Assembly (NCBI RefSeq): GCF_900100315.1
Contig: NZ_FNFF01000016.1
Span: 116,555 to 180,554 of the forward strand
Direction of reading: 5' to 3'
Source: Streptomyces indicus
GTDB taxonomy: Bacteria; Actinomycetota; Actinomycetes; Streptomycetales; Streptomycetaceae
Length of the DNA stretch: 64,000 nt
Part shown: one piece after another, positions 51,273 to 61,654 of the stretch
How the letters are laid out: the number at the start of each line of letters is the position of its first letter
Position numbering within the stretch: the first letter of the stretch is position 1
Program-made: the position numbers and the translations under genes
The notes under the pieces: model-generated
Seen by the model: the letters and a program-made list of their open reading frames with translations, nothing else
Databases searched by the model: none
What the model was told of the DNA's origin: nothing

Positions 51273-54200
51273 TCAGCTGATGCTCTGGTACCCGGTCCAG
51301 CCGTCGCCCAGGTCTCGATACGGCTCGTCCCCCTTGGTGATACGGGGATAGAACCAGAGGTGGCCGGTGGTCTTCGTGGAGACGAGGTCCGGGTAGCCGT
51401 CATGGTCCGCGTCGCCGGGGGAGGCGATGAGCGGGTGCGCGGCAGTGGTGAAGCCCCAGCCGGTCTTGAGCTTGGCGGACTGGTCCGCCAGACCGTCACC
51501 GTCAGGGCCGGTGCCTGCGAAGATGTGCAGGTCGCCGGTTTCGGTGTTGCGGGAGAGGAGATCGACGCGCTCGTCACCCCAGAGATTGCCCGGCGCGATG
51601 AGTGTCGACTTCGCCCAGCTGTCCGGTCCGATGAGGATCGGTTCGCGGTAGGAGTCGAGACGATTGTCGGGTGCTCCGTAGTAGAGCCAGAGCAGGTCGC
51701 CCTGCTTGACCAGGAGGTCTGGGTAGCCGTCGATGTCGATCGTGCCGTCCGCGTCGACATCGAGGGGCCCGTCGACGTCACCGACGGCGAGGATCTGGTC
51801 GGCGTTGCTCCAATGGTTGTTGGCCGCGTCGTAGACGGAGAGTTCCCGGGCTTGTTCGCCGGTGTCGCAGGCGGTGCAGGCATAGCCGGTGCCGTTGTTG
51901 GGGTGCATCCACAGGCGCTTGGTGCCGAGCGCGGTGTCGTTGCGCAGGGCGATGAGGTCTTCGTAGCCGTCGCCTGTCCAGTCGCCGCGGTGCGTGATGC
52001 CCGCGCCGGTGAAGTTGATGCCGCTGGAGCGGAAGGCCGCTTTGGTGAAGTTGCCGTCGCCCGCGCCGAAGAATGGGAAGAGGGTGCCGGCCGGCTCGAC
52101 GGCCCACAGGTCCGGGTTGCCGTCGCCGTTGAGGTCGCCGGGCTTGTCGGGAGTCCTGGGGCCGTTGGCGTAGAAGAGGTAGGTGGTGGTGTCGGAGTAG
52201 TTGCCGGCCTTGTCCAGGCTGCGGACGTAGAGCTGGTTGGCGCCGGCCACGGTCGGTGTGAGCTTCAACGCGACGGACCCGCCTGCCGAACTGGGGGTGG
52301 CGGTGCGGCGTGTGGCGTCCCAGTCCGTCCAGTACTCGTACTTGGTGACATCCGCGACGCCGCCGCTGGTGACGTTGAAGGTTCCCTCAGTACGGACGGT
52401 GCCGGTGGTGGCGGGCCAGCCGTTGCTGCCGTCGGGGAACTGACTCGAGGTCACGCCGGGCGGGGTGCTGGGCCGATTGGGGTCGAAGACGAACCGGCAG
52501 CCAGGCTTACCGGATGCAGGAACCCAGTCCGAGGAGAGCGATCCGTCTTCTGCCTGGACCTTCCACGAGAAGTTGCCGTTCGCCACGCTGACGTACGGCG
52601 TGAGCTGGGCCTTTGTGACCTTGAGTTTGACCACGGTTCCGGAGGGCGCGCTCACGTGGGTGTCGACGATCAGCTTGCCGTTGGGGTCGTCATTGGGGTG
52701 ATGACCGGTGGGCCACAGGTGGATGTCGGCCTTGACGGTGCCCCCGTCAGGGTCGGAGATCTTCGCAGTGAGGTAAATGTCCGTGTTACCGATCAACCCG
52801 TGCGGGGCGGTGTCACCGCAGCCCGCGGTGTTCCTGGTGGAGGGGATGGTGTCGAGGCCACTGGGCGGGTTGGGGCGCGTGTTGTACGTGGTGGACAGCA
52901 CCGCGGACTTGGCCTCGAACCGCTTGTAGGCGAGCTTGTCGCTCTCGGTCGCAGCGCGCAGGCCGAGGGTGATGTTGTTCCACTTGCTGGACTGCGCCTT
53001 CTTCGCCCCTGCGGTCACATTGAACGCGAGGCTGCCGGCCGGGCAAGACGAACTGTAGCCCTTGGCGTCACTGACAGCGGCCAGCTTCTCCGCCCAGGAC
53101 GGCTGCGCGGACCACTTGGTGGACGAGCTGATACCGCCGGTGAGCCAGAGCTGCACCTCACGCTTGGTGCAGGAGTACGAGTAGCTGTTCTTGATCTTGA
53201 AGGTGGAGCTGGAGATCACCTTGTCGGTGTTCCAGAGGTTGTTGGTGTCCATCCGGAAGAACGAACGCGACGTACCGTCGCCGGGGTTGCCGACGCGGGC
53301 GTAGGAGGTGACCTTGTTGCCGTCGCCCTCGTCCCAGCCGTTGCCGTTGTAGAACGCGGTCGACGGTGCACCGCTGTAGGCGATGGTCCACGCTTCGCGG
53401 GAGCCGGAGACGGCCGGGTCGATGTAGACGGGATACTGGGTGTCGTCGCCCTTGAGGATGTCGCTGTCCGGCGTCAGGGACAGGGAATCCGCGTCGAGCT
53501 CTACGCCCACCGCACCCTCCTTGGCGCCCATGGGTGCTTCGAACTCGTGGGCCGGCGGGGGTGGGGTGGGTTCGGTGCTGCGCGCGGCCAGGGGCTTGCT
53601 GCTGTCCCACATCATTGGCGTCGGCGCGGTGAAGATCTCCTGGCCGGCCGGGTTGAGGGCGCGGAGGTTGCCGTGCTCGTCGGCCTTGACGCTCAACCCC
53701 TTGGTTTCCAGGGGGAGTTCGATCTGTGTGAGGGCGGGGTTGGCGGCGGCCGTCGCGTTGTGCACGACCAGCAGCTGGCCGAATCCGGCGGTGCCGGCCT
53801 TGAGCTTGAGGTCCACGTCTTCAAGGACGTTGCGGTAGATCACCGTGTCCCCGTCGACCTCGGGGGCGGGCAGCTTTCCAGGCCATGACCAGGACATGCT
53901 GCGGCCGTCACGGGTGACCGTGGCCAGTGGCCCCTCGCCTCCGCCGGAGAACGTCACGCCCACTTCCGTGGCTTTCGTGGACAGCGTGCCGTCGGTGTTG
54001 CGCGCCAGCGTGGTGTCGATGTCGACCAACTTGCCGCCCTTGCGTACACGCTGGGCGAGTGCGTACTGGTCGGTGGTGAACGACCCGTCCGGGTTGGCGA
54101 ACGTCTCCACGGTCTCGGTGCGCTGCGACAGCACCTCTACCGGCTCACCGGTTTCGGCGGCCTCGGCGAGTGCTCGGGTCTCTTCCGGCGTGTGCTCTTG

Positions 54201-54347
54201 AGAAGCGGGCTTGGTGAGGTGCTCAACTGCGTGTGCTGGAAAGGCAGTTACCGCCGGGGCGACCGCCAGAGCGAGGGTGAGGGCGAGGGATATCGGAGCC
54301 CTCAAGGAAGGTGCCCCCCCAGGCATTCTTCGGTGAATTCTCATCAC
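51273..54347 (-). CDS. Large secreted FG-GAP/VCBS-repeat protein
   Basis: A 1,024-residue protein with a signal peptide (ISLALTLALAVAPAVTAFPAHA). The N-terminal ~500 residues are beta-rich and DNRLRE-like (VNPGDG..RSFFRMDT, SSSTFKIKNSYSYSC, VQLWLTGG). Fibronectin- or Ig-like modules follow (residues ~510-740). The C-terminal ~280 residues carry FG-GAP/VCBS calcium-type repeats: DLNGDGNPDLWAV, DWTGDGYEDLIAL, DVDADGTIDIDGYPDLLV and DADHDGYPDLVST. It is likely extracellular. It is divergent from the RHS gene over a 334-bp region with a long palindrome, and may work with that protein. Confidence 0.85.
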   Translation of the reverse strand: MMRIHRRMPGGAPSLRAPISLALTLALAVAPAVTAFPAHAVEHLTKPASQEHTPEETRALAEAAETGEPVEVLSQRTETVETFANPDGSFTTDQYALAQRVRKGGKLVDIDTTLARNTDGTLSTKATEVGVTFSGGGEGPLATVTRDGRSMSWSWPGKLPAPEVDGDTVIYRNVLEDVDLKLKAGTAGFGQLLVVHNATAAANPALTQIELPLETKGLSVKADEHGNLRALNPAGQEIFTAPTPMMWDSSKPLAARSTEPTPPPPAHEFEAPMGAKEGAVGVELDADSLSLTPDSDILKGDDTQYPVYIDPAVSGSREAWTIAYSGAPSTAFYNGNGWDEGDGNKVTSYARVGNPGDGTSRSFFRMDTNNLWNTDKVISSSTFKIKNSYSYSCTKREVQLWLTGGISSSTKWSAQPSWAEKLAAVSDAKGYSSSCPAGSLAFNVTAGAKKAQSSKWNNITLGLRAATESDKLAYKRFEAKSAVLSTTYNTRPNPPSGLDTIPSTRNTAGCGDTAPHGLIGNTDIYLTAKISDPDGGTVKADIHLWPTGHHPNDDPNGKLIVDTHVSAPSGTVVKLKVTKAQLTPYVSVANGNFSWKVQAEDGSLSSDWVPASGKPGCRFVFDPNRPSTPPGVTSSQFPDGSNGWPATTGTVRTEGTFNVTSGGVADVTKYEYWTDWDATRRTATPSSAGGSVALKLTPTVAGANQLYVRSLDKAGNYSDTTTYLFYANGPRTPDKPGDLNGDGNPDLWAVEPAGTLFPFFGAGDGNFTKAAFRSSGINFTGAGITHRGDWTGDGYEDLIALRNDTALGTKRLWMHPNNGTGYACTACDTGEQARELSVYDAANNHWSNADQILAVGDVDGPLDVDADGTIDIDGYPDLLVKQGDLLWLYYGAPDNRLDSYREPILIGPDSWAKSTLIAPGNLWGDERVDLLSRNTETGDLHIFAGTGPDGDGLADQSAKLKTGWGFTTAAHPLIASPGDADHDGYPDLVSTKTTGHLWFYPRITKGDEPYRDLGDGWTGYQSIS

Positions 54348-54575
54348 ACTTCCTTTTCAGTGTGGAACGCAATCTCCGGCACAGTACATGCCTCTGCGCG
54401 GTGACTGTAGGCGCCCGAAGCCGTGCCCAGTAAGCGCCGAATCTGGCGATACATGTTTCTTGTTCGTGCTTCCGGGTGGCTGGCCGGAGCGTCCCAACTC
54501 CATGCGTTGACCAGCGCTTTTAGGCCTTCAAGGGAGAGCGGTGGGGCAGGATGTCCCATTTTCTGGAGAGTAGGG

Positions 54576-54595
54576 AATGGGTGTTGACACCCATT
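54576..54595. promoter_or_regulatory. Operator-like palindrome in the FG-GAP/RHS divergent promoter region
   Basis: AATGGGTGTTGACACCCATT is a 9-bp perfect inverted repeat around TG. It includes TTGACA (54584-54589), which could be a -35 element for the rightward RHS gene. A regulator bound here could control both directions. The 334-bp region holds no other feature I can support. Confidence 0.55.
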
Positions 54596-54681
54596 TCTAG
54601 TGAGGGTTCTTCCGAGTCGGCTGTGCGCGCTGTTAACGTCCGCTGGATCTTCAGCAATGTGGACTTCCTGTGGGGGGAATT

Positions 54682-57600
54682 GTGTCCGGAGTGCGCCCTG
54701 CGGCGTTTCGTCGTGTGCGAACACCTGGCAGACGTATGCGGATTGTCGCCGTAACCCTGGTGGCCTATCTGCTCGCCGGCCTGCTGGGCGGCCCAGTTGC
54801 CGCGGCGGCCGAGCTGGAACTGCGCAAGCTGCAGCAGCCCGACCCGGTCCCCGTCTCGGCAGTCAAGGGCGAGAAGCTCAACAAGCCCGACGAGGCGGCG
54901 CAGCGCCCGTTCAAGCCGGACACCAAGGCAACGTGGCCCACCGCGGGTGCCGCCACCCTCACGGTGGCCGAGGCCGGCGGGAAGCAGGGGCGGTCGAAGG
55001 CCGGTTCGGTGCCGGTTGAGGTCACGCAGAGCGAGACCGCACGCAAGGCCGCAACCGCCCCGCAGCAGGCGCAGGTCCAAGTGCTTGATCGCAGCGCTGC
55101 GCAGGCCGCAGGGGTGGATGGTGTCCTGGTCGCGGTGCAGAGCCACGGCGCCGACAAAGGCAAGGGCACGCTCGACCTGACCTTGGACTACTCGTCCTTC
55201 GCCGGGATCTACGGCGGTGACTGGGCCTCACGCCTGGTGCTGCGAGAGGTGCCCGCCTGCGCGCTCACCACACCTGGCGCGAAGGGCTGCGCCCCGGGTA
55301 AGACGCTTCCCTCGCACAACGACCCCAAGAACAAGACGCTTTCGGCTGATCTCACCACCCAGATCAGCACCGAGGCCGCCGACGAGGCGGGCCAGCCGGT
55401 CCAGCAGGCGTCCCCGGTCAGCCGCACCCGGACCTCCACCGTGGCCGACGGTGCCACGCTGCTTGCCGTGACCGCCGCCCCCTCCGGCGCCAACGGCGAC
55501 TTCACCGCCACCTCCCTGTCCCCGTCAGGCAAGTGGGAAGCCGGCGGCTCGTCCGGTGCATTCTCCTGGACGTATGAGATGGACACGCCCGCCGTGCCGG
55601 GCGGGCTCGAGCCGGACCTCGGTCTGTCGTACTCCTCGCAGGCCGTGGACGGCCGGACGGCGGCCACGAACAACCAGGCCAACTGGATCGGGGACGGCTG
55701 GTCCCTGTCGCCGGGGGCCATCGAGCGTCGCTATGTCTCCTGCCAGGACGACAAGGCCGGCGGCAACAACCCGTCGAACAAGGTCGGCGACCAGTGCTGG
55801 AAGAAGGACAACGCCACCCTGTCGCTGGGTGGTTCGTCCAGCGAACTGGTCAAGGACGACACATCGGGCGCGTGGAAGAAGAAGAACGACGACGGCACGC
55901 GCGTGGAGCTGCTCAAGAACTCCGCTCGGGCCAACGGCGACAACGACAACGAGTACTGGAAGGTGACCGCGCCGGACGGCACCCGCTACTACTTCGGCTA
56001 CAACCGCCCCAACGGCTGGGCCGACGGCAAGGAAGAGACCAACTCGGTCTGGACGGTGCCGGTGTTCGGCAACCAGTCCGGCGAACCCTGCCACGCGAGC
56101 GCCTTCAAGGACTCCTGGTGCCAGCAGGCTTGGCGCTGGAACCTCGATGCGGTGATCGACCCGCACGGCAACGCCATGACGTACTACTGGGCCAAGGAAT
56201 CCAACTCCTACCAGCGGGCGATCAACGCCGAGTACAAGGGCACCCTGACGTCCTACACCCGTGGCGGCTACCTCAAGCGCATCGAGTACGGGTTGCGCGA
56301 CTCCAACTTCTATGCCCAGCCCGCCGCGAAGGTCGACTTCACCGTCACCGAACGCTGCCTGCCCACCGACACGTTCGACTGCGCGGCCGACAAGCTCACC
56401 GAGGCGAACGCCGAGAAGTGGCCGGACGTGCCCTTCGACCAGATCTGCAAGGCGGGCGATACGTGTGAGGGCAATTCCGCCCCGTCGTACTTCACCCGCA
56501 AACGCCTGAGCTCGGTGGCCACCTCGGTCTGGAACGCCGGCGCGTACCAGAAGGTCGATTCCTGGGCGCTGATCCAGAACTTCCCCTCCACCGGCGACGG
56601 CACCGACCCACCGCTGTGGCTGGCCGCGATCACCCGCACCGGACACAGCGCCGGTACCGCCATCACCCTGCCGAAGACCACCTTCCACGGCGTGCAGCTG
56701 CCCAACCGGGTCGCCGGCGCAGTCGACGCGGTGCCCGCTTACAACCGCTACCGCGTTTACAAGATCGGCACTGAGACCGGCGGGTCGATCGGCGTCACCT
56801 ACTCGGCGCAGGACTGCTCGAAGACCAGCCTGCCCACCGCGTCGTCGAACACCAGGCGCTGCTACCCGGTGATGTGGTCGCCACCGGACGCCCCGGTCGA
56901 GGGCTATGAGCCGTACCAGGACTGGTTCCACTCCTACGTCGTCACGCAAGTCCTGGAGTCGGACGACACGGCCGGCTCTCCCATCAAGCGCACCGACTAC
57001 TCCTACCTGGGCGGCCTCGCCTGGGCCAAGGCAGACGACGAGTTCACCAAGGCCAAACACCGCACCTACGGCGACCGCAAGGGCTACGCACGCGTCCAGG
57101 TCCGCACCGGCGACCCCGCCGAGGGCACCCAGACGCTGAGCGAGACCCGCTACTTCCGCGGCATCGACGGCGCCAAGGTCGCCGACGGCGAAGGCAACGA
57201 GCTGACTGATCACGAGGCCTTCGCCGGCATGCCCCGCGAGGAAGCCACCTACGACGGCTCCGGCGGCGCTCTCATCTCCGCCACCGGCTACACCCCGTGG
57301 CGCTCGGCGGCCACTGCCACCCACGCCCGCTCGGCGGACAGCCTGCCGACCGTGTACGCGTACCGGTCCGGGACACAGAAGGAACAGACGCGTACGACCA
57401 TCACGGGCGGCACACTGCGCCGTATCGAGACGAGCCGGGAGTTCGACTCCTACGGCACCGTCAAGTCGGTCTCGGAGATGGGCGACACCGCGAAGTCGGG
57501 CGACGAGCAGTGCACCACCACGACCTACAACCGCAACCTCGAGAAGAACATCCTTTCCACCGTGGCGGAGTCGAAGACCGTGGCGAAGCCGTGCGGGACC

Positions 57601-60600
57601 ACGCCGAGCCTGCCCGCTGACCTCATCAACACCACCCGCACCTACTACGACAACGGCACCGCCCTGGACACCACCCCGGCCAAGGGGGACGTGACCCGTC
57701 AGGACGAGAACGACGGCGCGGGCACCGGCTTCGTCACCGTCTCCAAGGCCGCCTACGACTCCTACGGGCGTCAGACCGAGGTGATCGACGCGGCCGGAGC
57801 GAAGACCACCATCGCCTACACCCCGGCCACCGGGCAGGCACCGACGGAAACCGTCACCACGAACGACCTCGGCCACACCACGACCGTGACCTCCGATCCG
57901 CGCCGTGGCCTGCCGACGGCGACCGTGGACGCGAACGGCAAGCGCACCGACGTGGAGTACGACGCCCTCGGCCGGACCATCAAGGGCTGGGGGCCGGGCT
58001 GGACGAAGGCCGACCACCCGACACTGCCCGCGGCCGAATTCACCTACCGAGTCTCGAAAAGCGAACCCAACGCGGTGACCAGCAAGGCCCTCAACTACCA
58101 GGGCGCATACGACACCTCGCATGCCCTTTACGACGGCCTGATGCGCCCCCGCCAGACCCAGACCGCGGCCATCGGCTCATCCGGCAACCGCCTGGTGACC
58201 GAGACCCGCTACGACACCCGTGGCCAGGTCTGGAAGACCTACGGCACCTACTTCGCCACCGGCGCACCCTCGACCACTCTGGTCGGCGGCGACGACTCCA
58301 AGGTGCCCGCCGGCTCCGAGACCAAGTACGACGGAGCCGGACGCGCCACCGAGGTCATCTCGCTGAAGTTCGGTGACGAGACCAAGCGAACGGTGACGCA
58401 GTACGCCGGCGACCGCACCACCATCATCCCGCCCAAGGGCGGCACGGCCACGACGACGATCGTGGACGCACTCGGCCGCAAGACCGAAGCGCGCGACTAC
58501 ACCAACGCCGCGCGCACCGAGTTCCTGGCCACCCGCTACGAGTACAACTCCCGTGGCCAGCTGGCGAAGATGACCGACCCGGCCGGCATCAACTGGACCT
58601 GGACGTTCGACGCACGCGGCCGCCAGATCGAGGCGAACGACCCCGACAAGGGCACAGCCAAGACCACATACGACAACGCCGACCGCCCGATCAAGACCAC
58701 CGACGCGCGCGGCACCGAACTCACCACCACCTACGACTCACTCAGCCGCACGAAGGAGCTCAAGCAGGGCTCAACGGTCCGTGCCTCGTGGGCGTACGAC
58801 ACCGTGGCCAAGGGGCTACCTGCGTCCACCACTCGGTACGTGGACGGCAAAGCATACACCACGAAGATCGACGCCTACAACGACCGAGGCCAGCCCACCT
58901 CCTCCACGACCACCGTGCCGGACGGGGCGGCCGCCGGCACCTACACCTGGACGTTCGGCTACAACCAGTACAACGGCATCCAGGAATGGGTGAAGCACCC
59001 CGCCATCGGCGGACTGCCCTCCGAGCGCCAGACCACCGTCTTCGGCCAGGGCAACCTGCCCGACACGACCGTCGCCGGCCTGGTCACCCTGGTCAACGAC
59101 ACCAGCTACGACGTGTACGGGCGCCAGATCCGGGCCGAGTACGGCACGCTGGGGCAGAAGGTGTACCGCACCCAGGAGTTCGATGAGCACACCAGTCAGC
59201 TCACGCGCTCCACCATCGACGGCGACAAGGCCCTGCGGGTGGAGGACACCCGCTACGGCTACGACCCTGCCGGTAACGTCACGCGCATCTCCAGCACCTC
59301 CGGCCAGGACGCGGCGGCCGTCACCGACACCCAGTGCTTCGCCATCGACGCCCTGCGTCGCATGACGGAAGCCTGGACCGCCAAGTCCCCGACCGACACC
59401 TGCGCCACGGCTCCCACGTCGAGCACAGTCGGCGGCCCGGACGCCTATTGGCACTCCTACACTTACGACGACGCGGGCAACCGCACCAAGGAAGTCCAGC
59501 ACGCCACCAGCAGTAGCGGCACGGACATCACCCGCACCTACACCACCGGCAAGGCCGGCGACACCCGCCCGCACGCGCTGCGGTCAGTCGCCACGACCGG
59601 CGGGCCGGACAGCGGCAAAACGGAGTCGTTCACCTACGACGATGCCGGCAACACCACCAAGCGCACTGGCGGTTCACGCACCCAGAACCTCACCTGGGAC
59701 CCGGAAGGCCACCTCGCCACGCTCGTCGAGGACGGAAAGACCACCGAGTACCTCTACGACGCGTCCGGCAACCGCATGCTCGCCAAGAACGCGGACGGCT
59801 CCACGACCGCCTATCTGCCGGGCGGCAACGAGCTGAAGGTGACCTCCACCGGCGCGAAGTCCGCCACCCGCTACTACACGCACGGCGGCGAAACCGTCGC
59901 CGTCCGCACCAGCGCTGGCTTCCACTTCCTCTTCGCCAACCAGCACGGCACCGCACTGATCGCCATCACCATGGGAGCGGCGCAGACGGTCACCCGCCGC
60001 AAGCAACTCCCCTTCGGCAGCCAGCGCTCCGCCAACGGCAGCAGCTCCTGGCCCGGCGACCGCGGCTTCGTCGGCGGCACCAGCGACCCCACCGGCTACA
60101 CCCACCTCGGCGCCCGCGAATACGACCCGACACTGGGCCGCTTCCTGTCCGTCGACCCCCTCCTGATCCCGGACGACCCGACCCAGCTCAACCCGTACAC
60201 CTACGGCAACAACAACCCCGCCACCTTCGCCGACCCCACGGGCGAGGCGTACGAAGAGTGCGTCAGCGGCCAGTACAACTGCACCTACGGCAAGGGCGGC
60301 ACCGGCGACGTCAAGAAGGTCAGCTTCGGCAAGAACTACGAGAAGGAAACCCGCGCCCGCGGTGGCAAGGTGTCCAAGAACTACTATGCCCAGCAGGTCA
60401 CCGGGCGTCAGTACACCTACACCAAGGGCAAGGGGATGAGTACCCGATATACCGACTACGAGTACCGCCAGGCCGAAAAGCTTCGCAAGGAAAAAGAGCT
60501 CAAACATCAGCAGTACCTGAACAAACGTGAAGCCGAACTTGAGTCTCTGCGTAATCCCCCCGAGGACAAGCCATGGTACGTGGACACGTGGGACTCCGTT

Positions 60601-61023
60601 TCAGGGTTCTTTGCCGAGCACTCGAACGAGATAAAGGTAGGCATTGGGTTGTTCGCCTTCGGAACATGCGTCGTTGCCACCGCTGGAACGTGCACAGTCG
60701 TTGGAGTCGGCGGATTGAGCATGAGCGCAGCACTCGACCAAAACGCCGGCGTTGATACCACGACAGCCGAATATCGCACGCAAACAGGGATTGTTTTTGG
60801 TGCGACCATGGCTGGCGGAGGTGCGGCAACATGGTTCGGTAAGGGGAAGGGGCAGACTTGGCTCCAGGGCTTGCACGCCAGGCCGAGGGTGCCCATGCAG
60901 GGCGGGCACGGCCGCACCGACTGGGATCTATCCGCTAAGGCATTTGCGTTCAATGGCTTGATGACAGGGCCGGCATGCGGTGGCGCATTTTTCCTGGAGA
61001 ACAACGCAGGATACTGCGGATGA
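54682..61023 (+). CDS. RHS/YD-repeat protein with RHS core and variable C-terminal tail
   Basis: GTG 54682 is preceded by GGGGGGA; ATG 54736 is an alternative. The ~2,113-residue product has a signal-like helix (VAVTLVAYLLAGLLGGPVAA). After ~250 residues comes a SpvB-like/RHS shell (YEMDTPAVPGGLEPDLGLSY, NWIGDGWSLSPG) and dozens of YD repeats (YDALGRTIKG, YDGAGRATEV, YDPAGNVTRI, YDASGNRMLA). The RHS core LGAREYDPTLGRFLSVDPL (nt ~60107-60163) ends with YGNNNPATFADPTGEA. The final ~260 residues are unlike the core: basic and Tyr-rich, then a hydrophobic segment (IGLFAFGTCVVATAGTC) and a Gly-rich end. In polymorphic toxins this is the effector position. No nuclease or deaminase motif is seen. 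Its stop overlaps the next gene by ATGA. Confidence 0.9.
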   Translation: MSGVRPAAFRRVRTPGRRMRIVAVTLVAYLLAGLLGGPVAAAAELELRKLQQPDPVPVSAVKGEKLNKPDEAAQRPFKPDTKATWPTAGAATLTVAEAGGKQGRSKAGSVPVEVTQSETARKAATAPQQAQVQVLDRSAAQAAGVDGVLVAVQSHGADKGKGTLDLTLDYSSFAGIYGGDWASRLVLREVPACALTTPGAKGCAPGKTLPSHNDPKNKTLSADLTTQISTEAADEAGQPVQQASPVSRTRTSTVADGATLLAVTAAPSGANGDFTATSLSPSGKWEAGGSSGAFSWTYEMDTPAVPGGLEPDLGLSYSSQAVDGRTAATNNQANWIGDGWSLSPGAIERRYVSCQDDKAGGNNPSNKVGDQCWKKDNATLSLGGSSSELVKDDTSGAWKKKNDDGTRVELLKNSARANGDNDNEYWKVTAPDGTRYYFGYNRPNGWADGKEETNSVWTVPVFGNQSGEPCHASAFKDSWCQQAWRWNLDAVIDPHGNAMTYYWAKESNSYQRAINAEYKGTLTSYTRGGYLKRIEYGLRDSNFYAQPAAKVDFTVTERCLPTDTFDCAADKLTEANAEKWPDVPFDQICKAGDTCEGNSAPSYFTRKRLSSVATSVWNAGAYQKVDSWALIQNFPSTGDGTDPPLWLAAITRTGHSAGTAITLPKTTFHGVQLPNRVAGAVDAVPAYNRYRVYKIGTETGGSIGVTYSAQDCSKTSLPTASSNTRRCYPVMWSPPDAPVEGYEPYQDWFHSYVVTQVLESDDTAGSPIKRTDYSYLGGLAWAKADDEFTKAKHRTYGDRKGYARVQVRTGDPAEGTQTLSETRYFRGIDGAKVADGEGNELTDHEAFAGMPREEATYDGSGGALISATGYTPWRSAATATHARSADSLPTVYAYRSGTQKEQTRTTITGGTLRRIETSREFDSYGTVKSVSEMGDTAKSGDEQCTTTTYNRNLEKNILSTVAESKTVAKPCGTTPSLPADLINTTRTYYDNGTALDTTPAKGDVTRQDENDGAGTGFVTVSKAAYDSYGRQTEVIDAAGAKTTIAYTPATGQAPTETVTTNDLGHTTTVTSDPRRGLPTATVDANGKRTDVEYDALGRTIKGWGPGWTKADHPTLPAAEFTYRVSKSEPNAVTSKALNYQGAYDTSHALYDGLMRPRQTQTAAIGSSGNRLVTETRYDTRGQVWKTYGTYFATGAPSTTLVGGDDSKVPAGSETKYDGAGRATEVISLKFGDETKRTVTQYAGDRTTIIPPKGGTATTTIVDALGRKTEARDYTNAARTEFLATRYEYNSRGQLAKMTDPAGINWTWTFDARGRQIEANDPDKGTAKTTYDNADRPIKTTDARGTELTTTYDSLSRTKELKQGSTVRASWAYDTVAKGLPASTTRYVDGKAYTTKIDAYNDRGQPTSSTTTVPDGAAAGTYTWTFGYNQYNGIQEWVKHPAIGGLPSERQTTVFGQGNLPDTTVAGLVTLVNDTSYDVYGRQIRAEYGTLGQKVYRTQEFDEHTSQLTRSTIDGDKALRVEDTRYGYDPAGNVTRISSTSGQDAAAVTDTQCFAIDALRRMTEAWTAKSPTDTCATAPTSSTVGGPDAYWHSYTYDDAGNRTKEVQHATSSSGTDITRTYTTGKAGDTRPHALRSVATTGGPDSGKTESFTYDDAGNTTKRTGGSRTQNLTWDPEGHLATLVEDGKTTEYLYDASGNRMLAKNADGSTTAYLPGGNELKVTSTGAKSATRYYTHGGETVAVRTSAGFHFLFANQHGTALIAITMGAAQTVTRRKQLPFGSQRSANGSSSWPGDRGFVGGTSDPTGYTHLGAREYDPTLGRFLSVDPLLIPDDPTQLNPYTYGNNNPATFADPTGEAYEECVSGQYNCTYGKGGTGDVKKVSFGKNYEKETRARGGKVSKNYYAQQVTGRQYTYTKGKGMSTRYTDYEYRQAEKLRKEKELKHQQYLNKREAELESLRNPPEDKPWYVDTWDSVSGFFAEHSNEIKVGIGLFAFGTCVVATAGTCTVVGVGGLSMSAALDQNAGVDTTTAEYRTQTGIVFGATMAGGGAATWFGKGKGQTWLQGLHARPRVPMQGGHGRTDWDLSAKAFAFNGLMTGPACGGAFFLENNAGYCG

Positions 61024-61616
61024 CGGTGCCATGGACGCTTAAGGTTTCACGCGCCCGCGGCGCGCATGAGACGTTGCGTGTAAGAATGGCGGACGCGATG
61101 TGGAAGGCCATCCTGTTCCCCGTTCCCTCAGTCGCACTCGCAGTGTTGTATGTGCTGATCGGAAGTGACGGTGTCCATGGCGGCGGGCCCTCAAGGGTCG
61201 GAGTCGCTATCGCCATCGTCCTCTCGGGATTCTGTGTGAGTCTAGGTTGGCGCATGTGCTTCGCGACCCGCCTCGACGTCGATCTTGACCGCGGCATGGT
61301 GCGCGTAGTGGGAGTGTTCACCGAGATTAATCTTGATGCCCGTTCCATCAAGCGTGTCGAGTGGATCGAGAGCGGCAGGAATGTAATCACACTGCGACTG
61401 TCAAGCAACGTCCGAGTTTCCGTAAGTGCACTCTCTGGAAGGAACGATATCGGGGACTACCTGGAGCACTTGATTGCAACCAGCATGCAGGGGCCTCAAC
61501 GTGTTTCACGCGGTGATGAGATGGAGTCTCGTCGGCGGGTATTCGGCTATCCAACGGATTTGATTGCGGTTATAGCCTTGGCCTCGGCGGCGCTCCTGCT
61601 CGGCTTGTCGGGCTGA
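61020..61616 (+). CDS. Membrane PH-like protein coupled to the RHS gene (possible immunity protein)
   Basis: ATG 61020 overlaps the RHS stop (ATGA), so translation is coupled. The 198-residue product has two helices (ILFPVPSVALAVLYVLIG and VGVAIAIVLSGFCVSLGW), a PH-like domain (TRLDVDLDRGMVRVVGVFTEINLDARSIKRVEWI, NVITLRLSSNVRVSVSAL) and a C-terminal helix (LIAVIALASAALLLGLSG). Codon use is less GC-rich than neighbours. Position right after an RHS C terminus is that of an immunity gene; the fold has not been tied to immunity by sequence alone. Confidence 0.7.
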   Translation: MTVPWTLKVSRARGAHETLRVRMADAMWKAILFPVPSVALAVLYVLIGSDGVHGGGPSRVGVAIAIVLSGFCVSLGWRMCFATRLDVDLDRGMVRVVGVFTEINLDARSIKRVEWIESGRNVITLRLSSNVRVSVSALSGRNDIGDYLEHLIATSMQGPQRVSRGDEMESRRRVFGYPTDLIAVIALASAALLLGLSG

Positions 61617-61654
61617 CTCGCCGGCGAGCAGGCTCAGGACTTGCGGAGCGGTGA

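Noticed and set aside
50439..53888. Open frame of 1,149 codons on the plus strand
   Set aside because: It is antisense to the FG-GAP protein, which has a signal peptide and calcium-type repeats; the plus translation is Val/Gly/Arg-rich without motifs.
55525..58122. Long open frame of 865 codons on the minus strand
   Set aside because: It is antisense to the RHS gene, whose YD repeats are unmistakable; the minus translation has no domain and mirrors the repeat composition.
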